NCBI GenBank assembly: GCA_018897415.1
Contig: JAHIKR010000240.1
Location: 1 to 6,306 of the forward strand
Source: Pseudomonadota bacterium
GTDB taxonomy: Bacteria; Desulfobacterota; Desulfobacteria; Desulfobacterales; ETH-SRB1
Direction: 5' to 3'
Length of the DNA: 6,306 nt
Shown one piece after another: positions 1 through 6,148 of this stretch (its first letter is position 1; each line of letters starts with the position of its first letter). The translations under genes were made by a program, and so were the position numbers. The notes beneath the pieces were generated by a model, which saw nothing but the letters and a program-made list of their open reading frames with translations, ran no database searches and had not been told where the DNA came from.

Positions 1-294
1 AATACTGTTAATCCAAGACGTGCACGCATAAGAGTGATGAGAGACGGCAACAGATATTATCCTGTAATAGCCGGACCTTTTGTGGATGCCGCATGTACTT
101 CTAAACAGTTTATTGTTATTGGTGATCAAACATATGATATGTGTGCTTTATGCAGAGCATCATGTCCACAAAAGCCTTATTTTATTGAAGCTGAAACAGG
201 AATTCCCTTAAAATGTGATTTTTGCGGCATACCACCGAGCCCATCTTGTGTTAGATGGTGCAATAGCGGGGCACTGGAACTGGTAGAGGATTAG
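1..294 (+). CDS. HycB/BamC-like 4Fe-4S ferredoxin subunit (5' partial)
   Basis: This is the C-terminal part of an iron-sulfur electron-transfer protein; the frame is open from base 1, so the start lies upstream of the window. The first in-frame ATG (base 37) is probably internal, because the residues before it (NPRRARIRV) match the conserved N-terminal segment of HycB-type dicluster ferredoxins. Visible cysteine motifs are a lone Cys in DAACTSKQ, then CALCRASCP, then CDFCG followed by PSCVRWC, enough for about two [4Fe-4S] clusters. Family knowledge: such small ferredoxins pair with AOR-type tungsten oxidoreductases, and BamC pairs with BamB in class II benzoyl-CoA reductase. Inference: it links an upstream AOR/BamB-type enzyme, not seen here, to the Hdr-like proteins downstream. 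It ends in TAG. The 278-base gap to the next gene leaves co-transcription uncertain. The ferredoxin assignment is firm; the exact partner is not. Confidence 0.8.
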   Translation, partial: NTVNPRRARIRVMRDGNRYYPVIAGPFVDAACTSKQFIVIGDQTYDMCALCRASCPQKPYFIEAETGIPLKCDFCGIPPSPSCVRWCNSGALELVED

Positions 295-370
295 AGTCTC
301 CAGAAGAATGGTTTGCTATAGAGAGATTTTGTATCTTTGAAAGGATAATCAGCACATAGGTGTCTGATAA

Positions 371-518
371 CTTCGAAATTCGAAGCACGAAATACGAAAC
401 AATGACAAAAATACAAATGCTCCAATGACAAAAACCATCGATTTCCAATTACTTAGTTTTGGTCATTTTCTAATTTGGTATTCGGATTTGTTTCGAGTTT
501 CGGATTTCGATATTCGGA
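371..518. repeat. Imperfect inverted repeat with 7-base CGAA units
   Basis: The left arm holds four consecutive 7-base units starting CGAA (374-401: CGAAATT, CGAAGCA, CGAAATA, CGAAACA). The right arm, read on the minus strand, holds four more (516 back to 489: CGAATAT, CGAAATC, CGAAACT, CGAAACA). Hand alignment of the arms gives about 21 of 28 matches. A looser inner part continues the pairing: AATGACAAAAAC near 424-435 against the complement of GTTTTGGTCATTTT near 456-469. The centre is around 436-455. No ORF in it looks real. It could be a small non-autonomous mobile element, a REP-like intergenic repeat, or a large RNA hairpin between two genes. I recall similar CGAAATTCGAA-rich repeats in uncultured deltaproteobacterial genomes, but this was not checked. 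Confidence 0.7.
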
Positions 519-520
519 TT

Positions 521-549
521 TTGAAAACGGTAATATTTGTCTCTATGGT
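521..549 (+). promoter_or_regulatory. Candidate sigma-70-like promoter for the hdrA-like operon
   Basis: TTGAAA at 521-526 is followed, after a 17-base spacer, by TATGGT at 544-549. This is a fair match to -35 and -10 hexamers and would start transcription just upstream of the hdrA-like ribosome binding site. It abuts the right arm of the inverted repeat, so the repeat may have supplied or displaced the promoter. The surroundings are AT-rich, so a chance match is quite possible. Confidence 0.25.
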
Positions 550-572
550 GACGAATAAAGAAGTTGGTTACC

Positions 573-3500
573 ATGAAAACTCAAACTTACAATAACAAGC
601 TTATTGGCGCTGTGCTGGTTGTTGGCGGCGGAATTGCCGGAATTCAGGCATCCCTCGATCTGGCCGATCTCGGCTATTACGTATATCTGGTGGAAAGAAG
701 CGCCTCTATTGGGGGCGTTATGGCAAGACTTGACAAAACCTTTCCCACCAATGATTGCGCCATCTGAATTCTGGCGCCGAAGCTGGTCGAGGCCGGTCGG
801 TCTCCCAACATTGAGATTATCACCAAGGCACAACTGCAATCAGTAGAGGGACAGGTGGGCAATTTCATCGCCAGGATTCATCGCCTGCCTCGCTATGTAG
901 ATGAAAGTGTTTGTACCGCCTGTGGTACGTGTGCCAATTATTGTCCTGTTCCCATTAATGACGCTTACAACGAGGGGCTCAAGTTAACCAAAGCCCTGCA
1001 CATCGATTATCAGCAAGCCATACCAGCGTCCTACCATATCGATGCAAACGCCTGTTTGTTCTTAACAAGACAAGAATGCAAGCAGTGTGAAAGGGCCTGC
1101 TTTGCAAAGGCCATAGACTTCAAACAGCAGCCACAAGACATCGATCTCAATGTTGGGGCTGTCATACTCTCCCCCGGTTTTGGCCGGATAGATAAAAGTG
1201 TATTGTCAAGATATGGGTACGGGCTATCCCCTGACGTAATCACGGGGATGGAGCTGGAGCGCCTGACATCTGCTTCCGGCCCCACCATGGGAGAGATTGT
1301 CAGGCCGTCGGATGGAAAACATCCTAAATGTATCGCCTTTCTCCAGTGCATAGGCAGCAGAGACCTTCCTAGCGGTAACGGGTATTGTTCATCAGTTTGC
1401 TGCATGTACGCTATCAAGGAAGCCCTTGTGGCCAAAGACCATGCTCCGGATCTTGATATCACGGTTTTTTACATGGATATGCGCACGCAGGGCAAAGAAT
1501 TCGATTATGCCAGGATCCGGGCCAGAGAAAAGGGTATCCGTTTTGTAAGGAGTCGCGGCGGGCTCAGTTGTAACAAAGATAAGAACCTGGAGGTTTCTTA
1601 TATCAATGACCGGGGCGAACATGTCAGCGAACCCTTTGACATGATCATACTCCCTGAGGGACTTGAGTCTCCGGAGGATTCAAAGTCTCTGGCAGAGGCA
1701 TCCGGCATCGATTTAAATCAATATGATTTTTGTTCGACTCGCTCGTATGCTCCCTTAGAGGCAACCCGGAAAGGAATCTATGTGGCCGGGGCGTTCCAGG
1801 GGCCTAAGGATGTCCCGGAGAGCGTTACTGATGCCAGCGGCGCTGCCGCTCTTGCTGTCGAAGTCCTTCAGGAAGCAAGAGGTACCCGAGTTGAAATGAT
1901 GACTTATCCGGAGGAGATCAAGATCGAAGCAGAGCCCCGCATCGGGGTATTTGTGTGCTCCTGCGGAAGTAATATTGGCGGGGTGGTTGATGTTCAGGCC
2001 GTCGCCCGCCATGCCGAGATCTATGAAAATGTCGTTTTTACTGATACAAATCTTTACAGTTGCGCGCAAAACACCCAGGAGGCAATTACTGAAAAGATCA
2101 AAGTAAATCGTCTAAATCGCGTGGTTGTGGCAGCCTGCACCCCTCGAACCCACGAACCCCTTTTCCAGGAGACTTTGAGAAATGCTGGTCTGAACCCATC
2201 TCTTTTTGAGATGGCAAATATAAGGGATCATTGCTCATGGGTTCATGCAAACACACCTGAAGGGGCTACCGAGAAATCGATGGACCTTGTAAAGATGGCT
2301 GTTGCCAAGGCGCGGTTGCTTAAACCCCTCCGGGAGCAGAAACTCCCGGTGATTCCAAAAGCCCTGGTCATTGGAGGCGGAATATCCGGAATGACAGCCG
2401 CTTTGAGCATCGCGAGGCAGGGATTTGAATGCTTTTTGGTAGAGCGGTCCAAGGAGCTGGGAGGCAATCTAAAGCACCTTCGATATACGCTAACCGGAGA
2501 TGATCCGAATCGAATTCTTCAAAATTTAGAGACAAATGTGAGGTCTAATCAATTAATCCATATATATACAGACGCACATATTGAAAATATTTCTGGTTAC
2601 ATAGGAAATTTCACAACCACTCTCCGGGTACTTGGGGAGACCGAAGCATTAGAGCATGGTGTGGTAGTGCTTGCCACCGGCGGCATACCTTATGAGCCCA
2701 AGCAATATCTGTATGGCAAGTCAGAGAAGGTTGTTACGCAACTCGAATTTGAGCAACAACTCGCTTCAGATTCAATTGACAAGGGCCCACAGAATATTGT
2801 GATGATACAGTGTGTTGGGTCCCGCGGTGAAGACTTGTCTTACTGTAGCAAGGTCTGTTGTTCCCAGGCGGTAAAAAACGCTTTGAAGGTTCTGGAACTT
2901 AATCCCGAAGCGAGTATTACCATTTTATACAGGGATATGCGTACTTATGGGTTTATGGAAGACTACTATCAGTTGGCCAGGGAAAAAGAGGTAAACTTCA
3001 TTCAGTTTGACAAAGACTCTTCTCCCGGGGTGACCGAAGAAAACGGCCACATTAAGGTAGATTTTTTCGACAGGGTTTTAGGTGAAAGGGTCTCGCTTGA
3101 GCCGGATTTACTTGTTCTCAGTGTGGGCATTGTCTCAAGGCAGGTGCAAGAACTGGCAAAAATGCTCAAGACGCCTTTAACTCAGGACAACTTTTTTCTG
3201 GAGGCGCATCCAAAGCTTAGGCCGGTTGAGTTATCTGTAGACGGGATCTATGTCTGCGGCATAGCCCATTCTCCAAAACCGATCCCGGAATCAATAGCGC
3301 AGGCCAAAGCTGCCGCGGGCAAGGCCTGCATTCCATTGGCCAAGGAATTCGTGAGGGTAGATCCTATCGTCTCTTCAATAGATCAGGATGCTTGTATAGG
3401 ATGCGGAATTTGCGAGAAGCTCTGCCCTTATGCTGCTATCAGGATGACAAAAATCGGCAAAAAGAAAAAGGCCGAGACCATCTCAGCTTCTTGTAAGGGA

Positions 3501-3617
3501 TGCGGGGTATGTGCTTCCCATTGTCCTGCCTTTGCTATATCCATGGCCGGATTTACAAACGATCAGATCATTGCGCAAATAGAAGCTTTTGGAGAGGATA
3601 TGTTAGATGGGAGTTGA
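573..3617 (+). CDS. hdrA: Tandem HdrA-like FAD/iron-sulfur protein with selenocysteine at residue 65
   Basis: This HdrA-like (BamE-like) cytoplasmic flavoprotein is expected to be the electron-bifurcating or -confurcating core of its complex. ATG 573 is chosen over the in-frame TTG 564 because AAAGAAG (557-563) lies 9 bases before it. The product is 1014 residues if TGA 765-767 is read as Sec65; the frame is otherwise uninterrupted. In order: FAD motif GGGIAG (18-23); TFPTNDCAI-Sec-ILAPKLVE, where the family has NDC-x-x-C; a ferredoxin-like insert with C114, C117, C120, C124 and C161, C169, C172, C176; a QCIGSRD...YCSSVCC block near 259; an HdrA N-terminal-type cysteine domain (C462, C464, C497, C522, C554); a second FAD motif GGGISG (601-606); a second QCVGSR...VCC block near 747; and a C-terminal 2x[4Fe-4S] ferredoxin (C941, C944, C947, C951; C974, C977, C980, C984). 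The second FAD module lacks the NDC-x-x-C/Sec motif. The last 11 bases overlap the mvhD-like gene. Confidence 0.93.
765..804 (+). promoter_or_regulatory. Sec UGA codon and candidate bacterial SECIS in the hdrA-like gene
   Basis: The UGA is at 765-767. Two mutually exclusive hairpins follow. In the first, GAGGCC (789-794) pairs with GGUCUC (799-804, one G-U pair) around the loop GGUC, which starts 27 bases after the UGA. In the second, CCGA (777-780) pairs with UCGG (797-800) and GCU (782-784) with GGC or AGC-like bases at 791-793, leaving the loop GGUCGA (785-790) 17 bases after the UGA. That is the spacing I recall for E. coli fdhF. Both loops contain GGU and lie within the usual 16-37 base range for SelB recognition. 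Pairing was judged by eye, without a folding energy. Confidence 0.65.
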
Positions 3618-4236
3618 TAGCTTTGAACCAAAAATATTGGGGTTCCTCTGTAATTGGTGCTGCTATGCCGCTGCCGATTCAGCAGGTATAGCCCGCCTTC
3701 AGTATCCATCAAACATACGTGTCATTCGAATTATGTGTACCGGGAGAATGGATCCGCTCTTTATTATCAAAGCCTTCTGTGCGGGTATAGATGGTGTTTT
3801 TGTGGGCGGGTGACAGCTTGGCGAATGTCATTACCAGGTTGGTAATTATGACGCCATCGTGACTGCCCATGTTACGAAAAAGATATTGACGCGAGCGGGT
3901 ATAGATTCGGAAAGGCTTGCGCTTAATTGGGCTTCGGCCGCTGAAGCGCCGCTATATGTGGAGTTAATCACAGGCTTTACTAACCGTATAAAAGATCTTG
4001 GTCCTCTGGGGAGTATTGAAGGACTTGCCCGGGATGAAATCAAATCTAAACTCTCAGTCGCCCTGGCGGCAGTAGAAAATGTCAAGCTGCGGGTGCAAAT
4101 CGCGAAGCTCGCTCAAGGGATGAGAAAGCTTAACGACTATTCCCCTGAGCCGGTTGAAGCAGAGATCAGCAAGAAAGTAAATGATATTATATTGAAAGTG
4201 ATGGACAAACAGGAGAACATCCGCAGTGAGCCTTGA
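3607..4236 (+). CDS. mvhD: MvhD/BamF-like [2Fe-2S] protein with selenocysteine at residue 69
   Basis: This is an MvhD-family protein (delta subunit of F420-non-reducing hydrogenase; also FlpD, VhuD and BamF), a small cytoplasmic [2Fe-2S] protein that passes electrons to HdrA. ATG 3607 has GGAGAGG at 3591-3597 and overlaps the hdrA-like stop by 11 bases, suggesting translational coupling. Read through TGA 3811-3813, it is 209 residues. The family signature GFLCNWCCYAAADSAG holds C15, C18 and C19; MCTGRMDP holds C44; and GG-Sec69-QLGECHY (with C74) replaces the usual GCHxGDCHY. Family knowledge: the Sec position agrees with the selenocysteine known in methanococcal VhuD and in Geobacter BamF. 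The usual core ends near LGPLG (about residue 133); the remaining ~75 residues form a charged, probably helical extension. Calling it two separate ORFs or a pseudogene is less likely, because both halves of the signature are intact and in frame. Confidence 0.93.
3811..3852 (+). promoter_or_regulatory. Sec UGA codon and bacterial SECIS hairpin in the mvhD-like gene
   Basis: The UGA is at 3811-3813. A strong stem-loop follows: AUUACC (3830-3835) pairs perfectly with GGUAAU (3841-3846) around the loop AGGUU, which begins 22 bases after the UGA. Alternatively, the outer GUCAU (3827-3831) pairs with AUGAC (3848-3852), with a three-base bulge on the 3' side, lengthening the stem to nine pairs. The AGGU loop start resembles the AGGUCU loop of E. 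coli fdhF, and the distance fits SelB-dependent insertion. The whole element lies inside the coding sequence, as expected in bacteria. Confidence 0.85.
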
Positions 4237-4240
4237 GCCA

Positions 4241-4247
4241 AAAGGAG
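4241..4247 (+). promoter_or_regulatory. Ribosome binding site that sets the start of the HdrC-GltD fusion gene
   Basis: AAAGGAG is a near-perfect Shine-Dalgarno sequence six bases before TTG 4254. The next in-frame candidate, GTG 4260, is 12 bases away. The earlier in-frame TTG 4233, which would overlap the mvhD-like stop by four bases, has only GGAG at 4212-4215, too far upstream. TTG 4254 is therefore favoured. Confidence 0.6.
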
Positions 4248-4253
4248 CATCCT

Positions 4254-6026
4254 TTGACCGTGTCTGCAAATGACGTGCATTTAAAATTCAAATCCGAGGT
4301 GGCATCCGCGCCTGGCGGTGAAGTCCTGACACGTTGTTTCGACTGTGGGACCTGTTCGGGTATCTGCCCGGTGAGTAAGACCAATCCGGCATTTGATCCC
4401 AGAAAAATTTTGCACATGATAAAACTGGGCCTCAAGGAAAGAGTGCTCCGATCCAGAGCCCTTTGGTACTGTTCACATTGTGATTCATGTAAGTTTGTTT
4501 GTCCCCAGGATGTTCGGTTTAGCTCTGTTGTGGATGTGCTTCGTGAGATGGCCGTTAGAGAAGGGTATTCTGATCCGGAGAGCTTTGAAAAGTGGGGAAC
4601 AGCTCCGTGCAAAGCAGCTTGCCCGGCACATATAAGTATTCAGGGCTTTGTGGGCGCTATTGTAGAGGGGAGATATGAGGAAGGCCTTAAACTAATCAAA
4701 GAAGAGATGCCTTTTCCTGCCATATGCGGCCGCATCTGTCCCCATCCCTGTGAATTTAAGTGCAACAGAGGGATAATCGACGAGCCCATAGACATCAAGT
4801 CCCTCAAACGATTCTTGGCAGACAAGGATATTTTATCAGATACACCCTATATCCCAAAAAGAAAATATAGTAAAGGAAGGAAGGTCGCAGTTGTCGGATC
4901 AGGCCCGGCTGGTCTGACAACTGCTTATTATCTGGCCATTGAAGGTTATTCCGTTACGGTTTTAGAGAAACATCCTGTGGCAGGAGGGATGATGGCTGTC
5001 GGTATCCCCGAGTTTCGTCTACCTCGCAACATTCTGCAGGCTGAAATCGAAATCATAAAGAAACTGGGCGTCAAGATAAAACTCAATTGTGAGGTGGGAA
5101 CTGATTTCACGCTTATTGATCTTAAGAGGGAATATGAAGCGGTTTTTATTGGGATTGGATGTGACAGGGCCTTAAATCTTGGGATACCTGGTGAAGATGA
5201 ATTGCCCGGTCTTGTCGATGGCCTTACATTCTTGAGGGATATAAACTTAGGAAACCCGGCTAAGCCCAGGCGCAAAATGGTCGTCATAGGTGGCGGCAAT
5301 ACAGCTATTGATTGCGCGCGGACGGCTAAACGCCTGGGTTATAACAGCGTGGCCATCTTATACAGAAGGACCCGGGAAGAGATGCCGGCAAACTCGTGGG
5401 AAGTTGATGAGGCCATGGAAGAGGAAATTGATATCCAGTTCTTGACGGCGCCCGTAAAAATCGTGGCTGAAAACGGGAAGGTGTCCGGGGTGGCGTGTGT
5501 TCGCATGAAATTGGGGGACCCTGACGAGTCGGGCCGTCGGAGACCGATTCCCATCGATGGATCTGAGTTTGAAGTCAAAACAAATCTTGTGGTTTCAGCT
5601 ATTGGTCAGGCGCCTGATCTGGGTTGTTTGTCAAAAGAACCGGGAATCAACACTTCACAAAAGGGCCTCGTTATTGCCGATCCCCTGACCGGCACAACAA
5701 GTATTGCCGGGATATTCGCGGGAGGTGATGTTGTTTCCGGTCCCAGGACCGTCGTGGAAGCGGTTTCATCCGGGAAAAGGGCGGCAATAGCGATTGATCG
5801 TTATTTAACAGGAGGCAACATAAGTTCAAGGCAAGAAAGGGACTGGAAAGGGATCAGGCTGGAATTTGAGGGGGCTGATTTGAAGGAAAGGGAGTTCATG
5901 CCCCTGCTTTCGTTGTCAGAGCGCAAGAGGACTTTTAAAGAGATAGAATTAGGGTTCAGTGAGGAAAAAGCCAGGAAGGAAGCTGATCGATGCCTAAGAA
6001 TATGCGGCATCCAGAAGTTGCCCTGA
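4254..6026 (+). CDS. HdrC-like ferredoxin fused to GltD/NfnB-like NAD(P)H:FAD oxidoreductase
   Basis: This 590-residue protein probably exchanges electrons between NAD(P)H and the Hdr-like complex. The N-terminal HdrC-like part holds two [4Fe-4S] motifs: C28, C31, C34, C38 (CFDCGTCSGICP) and C73, C76, C79, C83 (CSHCDSCKFVCP). A GltD-type iron-sulfur linker follows (C119, C123; C158, C162, C166, C170). The flavoprotein part has the FAD motif GSGPAG (215-220), the nucleotide-binding motif GGGNTAID (from 346) with YRRTREEMPA after it, and a C-terminal FAD motif IFAGGDVVSGP (Asp near 492). Family knowledge: GltD and NfnB use this fold with NADPH, and the YRR arginines suggest NADPH, though NADH cannot be excluded. 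TTG 4254 is chosen on its Shine-Dalgarno; TTG 4233 would add seven residues. The gene starts 17 bases after the mvhD-like stop, consistent with one operon. Automatic annotation would probably call it a glutamate synthase small subunit, which the HdrC part and the neighbours contradict. Confidence 0.9.
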   Translation: MTVSANDVHLKFKSEVASAPGGEVLTRCFDCGTCSGICPVSKTNPAFDPRKILHMIKLGLKERVLRSRALWYCSHCDSCKFVCPQDVRFSSVVDVLREMAVREGYSDPESFEKWGTAPCKAACPAHISIQGFVGAIVEGRYEEGLKLIKEEMPFPAICGRICPHPCEFKCNRGIIDEPIDIKSLKRFLADKDILSDTPYIPKRKYSKGRKVAVVGSGPAGLTTAYYLAIEGYSVTVLEKHPVAGGMMAVGIPEFRLPRNILQAEIEIIKKLGVKIKLNCEVGTDFTLIDLKREYEAVFIGIGCDRALNLGIPGEDELPGLVDGLTFLRDINLGNPAKPRRKMVVIGGGNTAIDCARTAKRLGYNSVAILYRRTREEMPANSWEVDEAMEEEIDIQFLTAPVKIVAENGKVSGVACVRMKLGDPDESGRRRPIPIDGSEFEVKTNLVVSAIGQAPDLGCLSKEPGINTSQKGLVIADPLTGTTSIAGIFAGGDVVSGPRTVVEAVSSGKRAAIAIDRYLTGGNISSRQERDWKGIRLEFEGADLKEREFMPLLSLSERKRTFKEIELGFSEEKARKEADRCLRICGIQKLP

Positions 6027-6100
6027 GCAAAACATGTTCAGTAGAAAAAGAGTTTTTTGAGGATATGAGGCTTGTTGTTGCTGAATTTCGCAGCAATTAA
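5990..6100 (+). CDS. Possible small ORF of 36 residues overlapping the end of the fusion gene
   Basis: ATG 5990 lies in the +1-shifted frame inside the end of the fusion gene and is preceded by AGGAAGGA nine bases upstream, a good ribosome binding site. The ORF passes the upstream stop and ends in TAA at 6098-6100, right at the terminator hairpin. The peptide is charged (it contains EKEFFEDMRLVVAEF) with no recognisable domain or membrane segment. It could be a translationally coupled small protein, the remnant of a lost downstream gene, or chance. The Shine-Dalgarno-like bases also encode Arg-Lys codons of the larger gene, so they are weak proof. Confidence 0.2.
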   Translation: MPKNMRHPEVALSKTCSVEKEFFEDMRLVVAEFRSN

Positions 6101-6148
6101 AAAAGCGCTGTAACCGTGAACGGTTACAAATTAGGAAGCAGCTTTTTT
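6099..6148. terminator. Hairpin terminator, possibly bidirectional
   Basis: TGTAACCG (6109-6116) pairs perfectly with CGGTTACA (6121-6128) around a TGAA loop. Outside it, AAAAAAGC (6099-6106) can pair with GCTTTTTT (6141-6148), giving a T-run after the stem on the plus strand and, via the A-run, on the minus strand. It lies between the end of the plus-strand operon and the stop of the convergent minus-strand gene, which suits a shared terminator. The outer right arm overlaps the last codons of the minus-strand gene. The 20-base palindrome could instead be a repeat or the end of a mobile element. Confidence 0.55.

Noticed and set aside
251..448. 65-codon minus-strand ORF across the end of the ferredoxin gene and the repeat
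   Set aside because: It runs through the inverted-repeat arm and into a real gene, and has no conserved motif.
374..516. CRISPR array
   Set aside because: The repeated units are 7 bases long, directly adjacent and arranged as an inverted pair; there are no spacers of uniform length.
564..572. TTG 564 as start of the HdrA-like gene
   Set aside because: The ribosome binding site AAAGAAG directly abuts it, whereas ATG 573 is at normal spacing.
573..767. A short 64-residue FAD-domain protein ending at TGA 767, followed by a separate HdrA starting at 855
   Set aside because: The frame is continuous, the join rebuilds a conserved HdrA motif at the UGA, and splitting would cut one domain in two. 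No Shine-Dalgarno supports a start at 855.
1031..1462. 143-codon minus-strand ORF
   Set aside because: Antisense shadow of the hdrA-like gene, which has clear conserved motifs across this stretch.
3607..3813. MvhD-like gene as a pseudogene or truncated protein
   Set aside because: The motif continues in frame after the UGA and a strong SECIS-like hairpin follows; no other damage is seen.
4187..4612. 141-codon minus-strand ORF
   Set aside because: It lies antisense to the end of the mvhD-like gene and the HdrC-like motifs of the fusion gene; its translation has no recognisable domain.
4254..6026. Glutamate synthase small subunit
   Set aside because: The N-terminal HdrC-like double ferredoxin and the Hdr/Mvh neighbours point to a redox complex, and no large subunit is present.
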